DNA of 64,000 bases from Pneumocystis sp. 'macacae' (lineage: Eukaryota > Ascomycota > Pneumocystomycetes > Pneumocystales > Pneumocystaceae). The position numbers were made by a program, and so were the translations under genes. A model generated the notes under the pieces. That model was not told where the DNA came from. It saw nothing but the letters and a program-made list of their open reading frames with translations, and searched no databases. The DNA is taken from the NCBI GenBank assembly GCA_018127085.1, contig CM030724.1, positions 248,001-312,000 of the forward strand, read 5' to 3'. Shown here one piece after another: positions 13,151 through 26,948 of this stretch. The first letter of the stretch is position 1. Each line of letters starts with the position of its first letter.

Positions 13151-14023
13151 TTATTGCATAACTTTTGAATACCATTCTTTAAAGTCATCAAAAGTCCAAC
13201 TCGAAGATATAGAATCATTTATAACACCATTAAAAAAAACAGTTGGAGAAACATGAACTGATTTACATCTCGAATACTGAAAATATTAAAAATCAAATAT
13301 TTAAGTAGAAAATTTATACTCTGATTAGCAACTTAAGATCGCTTGTAATCTTAAGAAATTTAATAATATTTATAAACAAACATAATAAAATTAAATATAC
13401 CTTATTTCCTATATTATATCCCTTTTCTCCTATTCTTGTACCTTCTATATACAATAAATCCATAAACTTGTCTGGATCTATATCAACAGTATTTTTTGCC
13501 AAAGTAGAAAGGCGCCTATATGTTTCTATACGGCTTTCTCCAACTAATGCAGTATCAAAATATTCATCTTGATGCTCAAACAATTCTGCAACAAATTTAA
13601 TTGTTTGGTTTTCTGATAGTTTAGAAACAGCAAGAGCTGCTTCATGAAGCAATGTACTGGATGGATGCCAAGGCTGAACCTGGGAACGGACTAAGAACTT
13701 AATATCATTCTTATTTTTCTGAACCCAAGGAAAAAATTGCTAATTGACTAATAAATTCTAAATCCAAAACACTTTTAAAACAACCTCATAAACTGTTTTA
13801 AAAAGTTTCTTAGAATAAGGACACTAAAACTAATATTAAAAATATTCAATGAAATATAAGCAATTCTGTTACAGTAAAGTCTAGGAAAAGTTCCAGGCAA
13901 TGAGATGAAGCATTATTGCCAAAGTAAAAACCTAAATTACTTATAAATAAAAATCCAAAATAAAAAAAAACATCAGAATCATTTTAAAATATCCTTACAA
14001 TCAAATACAGGTGACAATATCAT
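13151..14023 (-). CDS. DsbA-like thioredoxin-fold protein with CxxS site (fungal)
   Basis: The gene encodes a short thioredoxin-fold protein of a fungal DsbA-like family. The start at 14023 gives MILSPVFD, then SSHCLELFLDFTCPYSKKLF, where CPYS occupies the active-site position. Next come VYE, FPWVQKNKNDIKFLVRSQVQ, PWHPSSTLLHEAALAVSKLS, NQTIKFVAELFEHQDEYFD, and the end VHVSPTVFFNGVINDSISSS followed by WTFDDFKEWYSKVMQ. Marks such as QPWHPSS, LLHEA and VSPTVFFNG are shared with fungal proteins I recall as thioredoxin-like or DSBA-like. The single-Cys CxxS site suggests a binding, monothiol or glutathione-transferase-like role rather than a dithiol oxidase. There are about five introns. The substrate is unknown. 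Confidence 0.8.
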
Positions 14024-14445
14024 ATTATATTCACTTATTATAATCAAATACTTTAATAAAAAATTATTTTTTAGAAATTTAACTTACAGATTACTGAATT
14101 GAGTTTGACAAATCCATAGAAAAAATAAATATTTAAATAAATAAAAAATCTATTTTAAATAAATGGAATAAACATTTTAGATAAATAAAATATATTTTTT
14201 AATAATTTTTATTATACTAAAAAATATTTTTAAACAATTTAAATATAAATAAAGACTAAATATCAATAAAAGATTATTTCTTATATAAAACCATTTTTAA
14301 AAACTTTTTGGTTCATTTATTTATCAGAAAAACAATTTATAATATTATCTAAAAATATTTTTACCATATTATTTTATTTGAGCATTTCAAAAAAATCAAA
14401 TATAAAAATTGATTTTTTTGAAAAAAAAACCAAAGTTATTAATAA
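14024..14445. other. AT-rich divergent promoter region
   Basis: About 420 A/T-rich bases between the start of the DsbA-like gene and the SSB Hsp70 gene. They presumably hold both promoters. No heat-shock element could be called with confidence. Confidence 0.5.
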
Positions 14446-16809
<2,364 letters not shown>

Positions 16810-17017
16810 TGAATTTCTTATTTCCATTTAAAAAATAAAATACAATTTTATTTTTTTTTATATTTATTTTAGATAAATAGAACATATGTTTTTGTATATA
16901 TATTTATTTCCTCCCATATATTTCAGATCTTATCATTTACAAATCTTATGATATCAGACTTTCGAACATCAAAAAATTATCTTTTACTCTCTATTCTGCA
17001 GATTTTAGGATTAAACA

Positions 17018-20000
17018 ATGACAAAAAAACAGATAGACTCTAGAATTCCAACTCTTATTAAAAACGGTGTTCAAGTTTAATTTTTAAGCGTTTTTATGAG
17101 TTTTATAATAATTCTTATAGGAAAAAAAACGTACTTTTTTTATTATTGTAGGAGATAGAGGACGAGATCAAATTGTAAACTTACACTGGATTCTTTCTCA
17201 ATCACGAATTGCAAGTCGCCCATCTGTATTTTATATTGAATCAATTAATAATTTTGTTTAATTATATATGAATAGGTTTTGTGGATGTATAAAAAAGATC
17301 TTTTGGGATTTACAAGGTATACTGTGCTTATTTAAAGCATCTCAAAAGAAAGATATAAATTAGATTCTAATATACTTTAAAGTCATCGAAAAAAAAGGGA
17401 AGCAAAGATAAAAAAAGAAATCAAACGAGGTATACGAGATCCAAATGATGCAACAACACCGTTTGAGCTATTTATTGCCGTAACAAATATCCGCTATACT
17501 TATTACAAAGGTACTTTTAAACGGTTCTTATTTTTTTCTGAATTAAACAAGAATCTGAAAAAATATTGGGACAAACATTTGGAATGCTTGTTTTGCAAGA
17601 TTTTGAAGCTATTACACCTAATTTATTGGCAAGAACAATAGAGACAGTTGAAGGAGGGGGAATAATTGCAATTCTTTTTAAAACAATGACAAATTTAAAA
17701 CAATTATATACAATGACCATGGTAATTATAATTATTTTTATCATTTTATAATCAACTTTTTAGGATATTCATTTACGCTATAGAACGGAAGCACATAATG
17801 ATATTGTTTCAAGATTTAACGAAAGATTTATCCTTTCTCTTGGAAGTTGCAATTCGTGTCTTTTTGTTGATGATGAATTAAATGTTTTACCAATTTCTGA
17901 GGCAAAAAAAGTAAAACCATTGCCTCCACCTCAACCGGAAGAACCGAAAAAAGAATTTGATGAATTCAAGAAAAAATATAAAGACAAACAACCTTTAGGA
18001 TCTCTTGTTAGTGCAGCAAAAACTCTCGATCAAGCTAACGCAGTTGTAACGTTTGTTGAAGCAATTTCGGAAAAGACTTTAAGAAGTACAGTTGCTTTAA
18101 CAGCAGCTAGAGGAAGGGGAAAATCAGCAGCTCTCGGACTTGCAATATCTGCAGCTGTAGCATATGGATATTCTAACATTTTTATAACATCACCAAGTCC
18201 CGAAAACTTAAAAACCTTATTTGAATTTGTTTTTAAAGGATTTGATTCACTTAAATATGAAGAACATATTGATTATGATATAATTCAATCTATTAATCCT
18301 AGTTTTAACAAATCTATTGTTAGAGTTAATATATTTCGTAATCATCGTCAGACGATTCAATACATTCACCCATCAGATGCATATGTTCTTGGGCAAGCTG
18401 AGTTACTTGTTATAGATGAAGCAGCAGCTATACCATTACCATTAGTTAGAAAACTTTTAGGTCCTTATTTAACCTTTATGGCATCAACAATCAATGGCTA
18501 TGAGGGAACTGGAAGATCTCTTTCATTAAAATTAATACGACAATTAAGGGAACAGTCAAAAGGATTCGCAGACAAATGTTTTAATTTAGAGAATTCAGAA
18601 GATAGTATAAATAAATCAGGAAAATTTAATAAAGGATCCGTAATAAATAATATAGGCGGCCGAAAACTTAGAGAAATTACTTTAGAAGAACCTATTAGAT
18701 ATTCCTCTGGAGATCCTATAGAAAAATGGCTTAATAAATTATTATGTTTAGATATAAATATTTCAGTAAATCAGTTTTCTGCACAAAACTATCCTCATCC
18801 TTCACATTGTGAACTATATTACGTGAATCGTGATACACTTTTTTCTTATCATCCTATTTCAGAAGCATTTCTTCAAACAATGATGAGTCTTTATGTCGCA
18901 AGTCATTATAAAAATTCACCAAACGATCTTCAACTTATTTCAGATGCTCCTGCTCATCAATTATTCGTTCTCTTACCTCCAATAAAAGAAAATGATCAAA
19001 AACTTCCAGAGCCTTTATGTGTAATTCAAATAGCATTAGAAGGAGAAATTTCTAAAGAATCTGTTATAAATAATCTCAGAAGAGGTAAAAGAATTGCAGG
19101 TGATCTTATTCCATGGGTTGTATCCGAACAAGTATAATGAATTTTCTATAATATCTATCTAACAAATATATAGTATCAAGATGATAAGTTTGCTAGTTTA
19201 TCTGGTGCAAGAATAGTAAGAATAGCAACTAATCCAGAATGTATTAAGGTAATTTTAAAGTATAAATCAATATAATTTAATTCTTTATGAAGATGGGATA
19301 TGGAAGTTATGCATTACAGCTTCTTGAAGATTTTTATAAAGGAAAATATTTAAATCTTTCTGAAGAAAATGTAGAATTTAATGAAAACATTAAAATTGTA
19401 AATAACGACATAGAAGTATCATCACTTTTAACAGATGAAATTAAAATCAAGGATCCAAAAATAATGCCACCTTTACTTCTAAAACTTTCTCAGAAAAAGC
19501 CAGAAATTGTTCATTATCTTGGTGTATCATATGGATTAACACCTCAACTTTATAGATTTTGGAAAAGAATACATTTTGTTCCTGTTTATCTTAGGCAAAC
19601 GCCAAATGATCTTACTGGAGAGCATACCTGTGTTATGTTAAAACTTTTACATGATGACGAAAATTGGCTTAATGCATTTTCTAATGGTTCACAATGCACA
19701 TATATATATATAATTATTTATATTTTTAGATTTTCATAAACGGTTCTTGTCTCTTTTATCATTTAATTTTAAAAACTTTCCTACTATTCTTTGCCTTAAT
19801 ATAATAGAATCTGTAAATAATGATTTTACACAGATAACTAATAATAGTAAGTGTGAATATAAACATCCTAATATTAATACTTATTCTTTATAGTTATTAC
19901 AAAATCAGAGTTAGACATACATTTGTCACCTTTTGATTTAAAACGGCTTGAATCGTATGCAAATAATATGTTAGATTATCATACTATTATAGATATGTTA

Positions 20001-20649
20001 CCATATATCGCAGATTTATATTTTAGAGGGAGGTTTGGAAATATTGTAAAAATGTCAGGAGTACAAAGCGCTATTCTTTTAGCTATAGGTTTACAAAAAA
20101 GAAATCTTGAAGACATAGAAAAAGAACTTAATCTTCCTTCAAACCAAGTATTGGCTATGCTTGTTAAGATTCTTAGAAAAGTATCTACATTCTTCAGAGA
20201 ATTATGTTCTAAAGAGATTGAAGATATGTTACCTATAGAACAAAAAAATTTGGAAAATCAAGTACAAATTGATATAGAGAATGAAGAAAGAGATTCTAGA
20301 GAATTTATTCCTCTTAAAGAAACTTTAAAAGAAGAATTAATTCAGATTTCTGACGAAATGGAGGAGAGTTTCAAAGAAAAGCAAAGAGAATTAATCAATT
20401 CGTTAGATTTACAAAAGTATACATAATTTAAAAAGATACAAAAAAATTAAACTTTATAGATATATTATTAAAGGCAAAGAAAAAGACTGGGATAATGCAG
20501 AAACACAATTTAAAAACGGAGTCCATCAAGGTAAAAGTTCAGTTGTCAGTATTCAAAGTCAAAATCATTCTATTAAAAGAAAACAATTATCTATTACAAA
20601 CATCCAACCTATCAAAAAAAATGCAAGGAAAAAACATAAAAAATTATAA
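17018..20649 (+). CDS. KRE33: RNA cytidine acetyltransferase Kre33 / NAT10
   Basis: Kre33/NAT10 makes N4-acetylcytidine in 18S rRNA and tRNA and is needed for 40S maturation in the nucleolus. The start reads MTKKQIDSRIPTLIKNGVQ. Next come RTFFIIVGDRGRDQIVNLHW, RPSVLWMYKKDLLGF, SHRKKREAKIKKEIKRG, and FGMLVLQDFEAITPNLLART. The helicase-like domain has Walker A in TAARGRGKSAALGLA and the DEAA box in LLVIDEAAAIPLPLVRKLLG. The GNAT portion includes MKMGYGSYALQLLEDFYKGK and YLGVSYGLTPQLYRFWKRI, then FVPVYLRQTPNDLTGEHTCV. The C-terminus is Lys-rich (KKNARKKHKKL), a likely nucleolar signal. There are about nine introns. The length fits the family. Confidence 0.97.
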
Positions 20650-20799
20650 AAAATAAAATCTAAATATTTTAAACTTTTTACTTGTATATTTTTTTCCTTT
20701 GAATTTTATTATAACCGTTTACCTGCTTATCGATTTAAAAAATCATTTACAAATGTCAGAATCAATGAATATTTAAAATATACGGTTAAAAATAAAACC

Positions 20800-23700
20800 A
20801 TGTCTGAAGTTGATACTCATGAAACTTGGACTAGTAGAGGTTTTAATGTGTAAGTTTTTATTTTTTTTAAAAAAACTTATTAACTTAATTATAGAGCACA
20901 TCAAAAGGTAGTGATTGATATAAATTTTATGAATTATGAATTAAAGGTAATTTTTGAAAAATAATAATTAAAATACTAAAAATCTAAAAGGGATATACGG
21001 AAATAACTATTCTTCCAACAGATCCACTACTTCGAAAAATTAGAGTTAATGCATTTGATTGTGGTTGATTAATTTTTTAAATATAGTGAAAAAAACCAAT
21101 TTTTTTAGATATTGAAAGTATATTTGTCAATGAAACAACAGCTACTTTTGAATATATATTATCAAAAAACGAATTAAAACTATATAAACGATCTAATGTT
21201 CATCATCATCATTTATTAAAAAAAAAATTCGAAGCATTCCAAGAAGCATTTGAATATGGGAACCTAGCTATAAATGTTCCAAAGTCTGTAAAAATAGAAG
21301 CACAGGCATGTTCCTGGAAGTGTTTTGTCTGAAATAACTAAAAAATTTAGGAATCTAAGAAAACAAACGAAAATCTAATACAAGCGGAAACACAAGGTAA
21401 TTCTCATATGTAAACAGAGTTATATCTTATTTATTTTTATATAAAAAAGATACAGATGAATTAAATATGCCAGCAGCTTCAAAAGATGCATTTTTTTCTC
21501 TTTTCTCTCCAATTGTTATAAAAATCAATTATTCAGTAAAAAATCCATCAGCAGGATTAAATTTTGTAGGATGTGAAGTGAATGATGATGTAAGTATACA
21601 TATTTTACTGCATAAAAAGATTTAGTTTTTAAAAGAAATATCCCCATGTATATACGACACATGTACCAATATCAGGTGCCACATCTAATTGGCTACCTTG
21701 CATTGAAGGAATTTGGGATAGATGTACTTGGGACTTTGAAATAACTATTCCGAAAACATTGCGAGATATGTGGATTCTTTCTGATTCATATAATTTATCT
21801 AACGATAATCGTTTATCTTCAAATAATAACATTGCAAATAACGATGACATATTAAATCAACCAAATGATCAATTAGAATTTAAAGTCATATGTAGTGGTG
21901 ACCAACTTGATGAAGTCAAACAATTATAAAAAAATACCTTAACTAATTCCTTTTCAGTTTACTACTCCTGGAAATAATCGTAAGAAAACCGTTTGTTTTA
22001 ATTTTGGATCTCTTGTTAGTTCCCAGTATATTGCATTTGTTGTAGGTCCTTTTGAAGAAATAAATCTTACAAATTTCCGTGACACCGATAAAGACGATAC
22101 AATGGGCTCTAGTGCAGTAGAAATATTAGGATATTGTTTGCCTAGAAGAGTTATGGAGTTAAAGAATTCATGCATGTTTATATATAAAGTACGTTTCAAA
22201 AAATAATTTAGATTTCATAATATTCAATATTTTAGGCCATTGACTTTTTTGTTCAAGAATACGGTTCATATCCTTATAATGTTTTTAAGTTGTGCTTTGT
22301 TGATGATCATCCTACATCAGCAGTATCATGTGCATCAATGGTTATTGCTAATAATAATCTTTTATTCCCTCCTGATATCGTTGATCCAATTTATTCTACA
22401 ACCAGAACTCTTACATTTACATTGGCAAGTCAATGGGTTGGTGTGAACATAATACCTAAGCATTGGTATAAAAATGTATTTTTATACTTTATAAAATTTA
22501 ATAGAATTTTAGGAATGATATTTGGTTAACAATTGGACTTGCTTATTATATTACTGATTTATTTCTTTGCAAGTTAATGGGGAATAACGATTATAGATTT
22601 AGGCTAAAAAAGGTTAGTTTTTTTATATAAACAAACATTTTAATTTGATATTATAAAAGGCAGTTGAAAAAGTATGTGAGGAAGATATTGGGAGACCTGC
22701 GTTGTCTGATCCTCAATTAACATTACCTATTGATCCTTTTTCTTTTGAATTTATATCGCTTAAAGCACCTGTTGTATTATATATTTTAGAAAAACGATTA
22801 ACAAAATCAGGAACATCATGGGGATTGTCACGCATTATTCCCAAATTATTTCTTCAAGCTATGGGCGGAACCTTAACAAATAATACGTTAAGCACGTCCC
22901 ATTTCCTAAAAGTTAGTGAAAAAGTTAGTCGAGTATCTTTAGATGTATTTGCACAACAATGGATTCATGGTAGAGGTTATCCAAGACTAAGAGTTATACA
23001 GCGTTTTAATCGTAAAAAAATGTTAATTGAAATTGGTATTCGTCAAGTTCAAGATATTGAAACACCTCCTAAACCTCTTACTGTTACCGATTTTTTTAAT
23101 GATGCAAAATTTTATGCTAATAATATATCAAATCCAACTTTCCCTATCTTTACAGTTTTCTATTCATAATTTTTCAAATTGTCTATTCACAATTTTTAGG
23201 GAACAATGACTATTCGAATTCATGAAGCTGATGGAACCCCATATGATCACGTTGTTGAATTAAAAGATGCATTTACAAAACTTGATATACAATATAATAT
23301 AAAAAATAAAAGATTTAGGAGAAATCAATCTAAAAAACAAAGAAAAGACTTAATGGATATTGATGGAATAGGTGATATTGATAATGACAACGATTTCAGT
23401 GTTCAATGTTTTGGTGATATTCTTCAATCAGAACAAGAAATAAAGGATTGGAAGCTTGAGGATTGGCTAAAAGAAGATGAAGAGATGATGTCAGAAGAAA
23501 CTTTTGAATGGATTCGTTTGGATGCTGATTTCGAATGGATTTGTATAATATGGGTAAATCAACCAGATTACATGTATTTTTCACAGCTTCGACAAGATCG
23601 AGATGTTATAGCACAATATGAGGTAATTTTCTATATCAATCTTATAAAATTTCTTAATTAAACTAGGCCATACAATATTTTTCTAACTCTAAAGGAAACT

Positions 23701-25147
23701 ATATATATTCTAGTATACTTCTAAGAACATTGATGGATTCTCGATATTACTATGGAATCAGATGCGAAGCTGCCTTGGCTTTAGTAAAGGTAATAAATTT
23801 TCTTTATACATTTATATATTTGATTATTAGTGTGCGACTGAAGATTTAGATTGGATTGGATGGTATCATCTTTTTAAAGCATTTCAAACAAATTACTGTT
23901 TTCCAAATTCTTCAATATCAAAAAGTAATAATTTTAGTAATCTATCAGAATATTATGTACAGTGTATAATTCCTATAGCTATGTCAAAAATTCGTGATAA
24001 AAAAGGAAATTCATTAATACAAATAAAAAAATTTCTTATTGACCTTTTACGATACAATGATAATTCTGCAAATGAGGTATTAGTTATCACTAAAATATAT
24101 CTTTTTAATATTATATTAGTATTCTGATTGTTATTACATTTGTACACTCCTTAATTCTTTAGCATCAACATTAATTACTGAAAATAAAGAGTCTTTTGAA
24201 TTTAATTTTGCTATCAATGATCCAGAAAATAAAAATATTATAGATACAGCATTATCTGAAATTGAACGTTTTCAACGGATAGATCAATTATTGCCTTCAT
24301 TTCAAAATATAATATCAATTACTTCTTTAAAAGTAATTTCCTATATAAAAAAATTATCTAATTATTTTAGATAAAATATCGTTTATCAAAAGCAGGAATT
24401 ATCCCTTTAAACTTTCAAGAAATTTTGCCGTATACTCATTCGGCAAATTATGATTTAGTTAGACTTACTGCATTTGATGTTCTTTTAAAATTGGGAGGTC
24501 TTCGGCAAAGTCCTTTTGCTTATTATGTTTTTTCTACTATATCTAACGATAAATCACCAGCTGTTAGGCGCTATCTTTCATTTTCTATTTCTGAAGCGCT
24601 TGCTTTGATGGCATTAAATGACCAGCAAAACCAGGTATCTGTTATGACAGCAGAACGAATGATTATAGAAGATGATGTTGACAAAGCAATTGAAGAAAAG
24701 AAAAAGGTCCTTATTCGAGCAAATATTAGCGGAGCGATTAATGCACTCAAACAAGAAATTATGGAAGAAGAAACTTTAAAAGAACAATTATGGATATCTT
24801 TAAAGTATATTTTATTTTTCTCTAGTTATATATATACTAATTATTTTTTTAGTTCTGAGAAATTAGAATATATTATTCGACATAGTTTCTTAAACATTGT
24901 AAGTCTCTTATTTGATCCTAAAGAATCAAGACTCATTACTTTAAAAATTCCCAATTCTAAGCCTAAATTGACTGCACAAATAATTGGAGAGGTATTTTTT
25001 ATATACATTTCTATATATTTTTACAAACATAATAAGGGAAAACTAATTATTCGAAAAGAAACACTAACAAGCAAAAAACTTACAGAGAACAAGCGATTAC
25101 CAAAAATTAAAATAAAAATTGGCAATATGAAACAATCTTTAGAATAA
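20800..25147 (+). CDS. TAF2: TFIID subunit TAF2 (TSM1-like)
   Basis: TAF2 is the aminopeptidase-like TFIID subunit that contacts initiator DNA. The start reads MSEVDTHETWTSRGFNVAHQ. Family marks include VVIDINFMNYELKGYTEITI, DPLLRKIRVNAFDCDIESIF, FSLFSPIVIKINYSVKNPSA, VPISGATSNWLPCIEGIWDR, CTWDFEITIPKTLRDMWILS, and YIAFVVGPFEEINLTNFRDT. The inactive peptidase region follows as FFVQEYGSYPYNVFKLCFVD, then TRTLTFTLASQWVGVNIIPK and WNDIWLTIGLAYYITDLFLC, where the usual zinc-binding HExxH is absent. HEAT-like repeats follow, with RYYYGIRCEAALALVKCATE and DWIGWYHLFKAFQTNYCFPN. A HHHH run lies near 21205. About twenty short introns occur. The extreme C-terminus is Lys-rich (KRLPKIKIKIG) and could be spliced differently. 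Confidence 0.95.
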
Positions 25148-25333
25148 ATAGTGCACAGTATTTATTATAACTGAAATATAGAATAAACAATACAGTTTAA
25201 GCATTTTTACGTAACCTATCAATGAAAACCTTTATAAATATGTACAATACAGTTTTCAAAATAACATGATTTATATTACAAAACGCAGCAAACATATCAT
25301 TTGGATATTGTTTAATTGTAAAATATTCACTAG

Positions 25334-25576
25334 TCATGACCGCGCTTCTTGTATATGTGACATAGTCAATCCGATTCGCTCGTTTTTGGAACCGTCTTTT
25401 TTGCGGTCTTGCAATATAAATCCCTCATTCATAATGTGCATGGCATCGATATCTCTGTCCTTTGAAGTTACAGACTTCCCTGCATGAGATGCAGCTTTTT
25501 CTTGTGCTCGGATATCATCGTATTCAAAGATATCTTCTTGAACAAGACGAATAGCAGTTGGTGGTCTACGTAGCAT
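25334..25576 (-). CDS. CDC26: Anaphase-promoting complex subunit Cdc26 (Hcn1/APC12)
   Basis: Cdc26 is a small APC/C subunit whose acetylated N-terminal methionine packs inside the TPR groove of Cdc16/Apc6 and stabilises it. The 80-residue product begins MLRRPPTAIRLVQEDIFEYD, matching the conserved MLRR-PT-I-L--DI--Y start of the family. A second short match is SKNERIGLTMSHIQ near the C-terminus, where fission yeast Hcn1 has ERIGIT. It is the only complete gene here with no intron. The stop is followed by an AT-rich gap shared with convergent TAF2. Confidence 0.88.
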   Translation of the reverse strand: MLRRPPTAIRLVQEDIFEYDDIRAQEKAASHAGKSVTSKDRDIDAMHIMNEGFILQDRKKDGSKNERIGLTMSHIQEARS

Positions 25577-25909
25577 TTCTAAACCTTAAATACACTCCGC
25601 TGTAACACAACAAGTGTTTACAAGTTCTTAATCACGTTTAGAATATTTAATATTTGTTTTTTAGAGCTTTTTAAAATTTTTCAACGTTTTTTTAATAGCT
25701 TTGACTTTAAAATCTTTTTTGCAAAATACTTAAAAATATCTACAATATAGCTGATATAAATAATCAAAAGAGTCAAAGTTAACTATTTAATTGTTATTTG
25801 ATAGTGTTAGTTATCAAATTGCTAAGATCCTTGTCAGATAACGAATTATTTTAATGCTTATCAACATCGTAAAAACAAGTGATTTTAAAATTTAAATTTA
25901 AAAAAAAGA
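25577..25909. other. Divergent promoter region
   Basis: The 333 bases between divergent CDC26 and the 76-residue gene are A/T-rich. No RNA gene or repeat is seen. Confidence 0.5.
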
Positions 25910-26251
25910 ATGAATCAACTTTTAAATACAGGAAATAAGTAATTTTTTGTTTTTTTGTCTTTTATATCTTCTTCTCTAATTTGATTTAGTAAAGTTGATG
26001 ATTTGACGGAATCTGAGAAGCAAATACTTCTTGAACTACAATATATCTTAAAAACATGTGAACAAATGTATGAATAGTAAATTTTATAGATTTCTTATAA
26101 TTTTAAATATATTTAATAATTTTTTAGACAAGAAAATCTTAAAAAAGCTATTTATTTAACAGATAAAACAGAAGGAAAACTTCATCATAAACAAACACTT
26201 GCAATTCAAAGTATGAAAATATGGGAAAATATCGGCAAAGATGGCTCTTAA
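25910..26251 (+). CDS. Small hypothetical coiled-coil protein (76 residues)
   Basis: Exons at 25910-25938, 25990-26067 and 26128-26251 join in phase to 76 residues with GT...TTTAG introns of 51 and 60 bases. The product begins MNQLLNTGNNKVDDLTESEK. It is helical and charged, with heptad-like QILLELQYILKTCEQIQENL, then a segment ending LAIQSMKIWENIGKDGS. The size and amphipathic helices recall small subunits of assemblies such as DASH or BLOC/BORC, but no diagnostic motif is seen. No function is assigned. Two clean introns and kept phase argue that it is real. Confidence 0.6.
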
Positions 26252-26948
26252 TAGAATATGTTTTTCAAAAAATGCATATGTGAGATAAGTAATAATTTAT
26301 GTCTTTTATTATTTGAAAAAATTTGTTTTTTTTTCTATTTTAAATAAAACATACCATTATAATCATAAAACATAAAATACGTATAATATGAGTATAACTT
26401 ATTTGAATATTCTTTATTTTTTTTTCAAACAGAAATCTAAAATATTTTAAAATGTTATACAGAATTATAAATTTTTACTAAAAGCATGAAACAAACATTA
26501 AAACAAATAGGAAAACACTATTTATTAAAGTTGATAAACTATCAGATATATATCTTTATGCATTCCAGAAATTGATCAGGACCTAATGTATTCAAAAAAA
26601 GAAATATTAACAATTTGTTCAAAAAAAAACTATTAATAAGAAATACTTTCCAATTTTCGCTTTATTTTAACTTTCTTAAACAATATTGCTTTTTCAAAAG
26701 ACAAAGGAAAAATCTTTGAATTAACCTAAAAACCACAATATTTATTTATCAGAAAACAAATAAACCAAGTCTATGTTCAAGTGAATTAAAAAATTTACCA
26801 TAACCATAATAACCAATAATATATTTAATTGATAAAATAGTTAGTTTTATATAATTTTACTAAGGTATATAATAATATAAAATTAAGATGAATGGGATAA
26901 ATTATCATTAAATCAACAGTTTTTAATAATTTTTTTAAAAAAGAATAT
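26252..26948. other. AT-rich convergent intergenic region
   Basis: About 700 bases between the stop of the 76-residue gene and the stop of valyl-tRNA synthetase. It is A/T-rich with stops in all frames. Nothing recognisable was found. Confidence 0.5.

Noticed and set aside
22240..22446. Forward hydrophobic frame inside TAF2
   Set aside because: It is the wrong frame of a TAF2 exon; the adjacent frame encodes the conserved peptidase-like region.
25266..25487. Forward open frame of 73 codons
   Set aside because: Antisense to CDC26, which has a recognisable N-terminus; no family resemblance in the forward frame.
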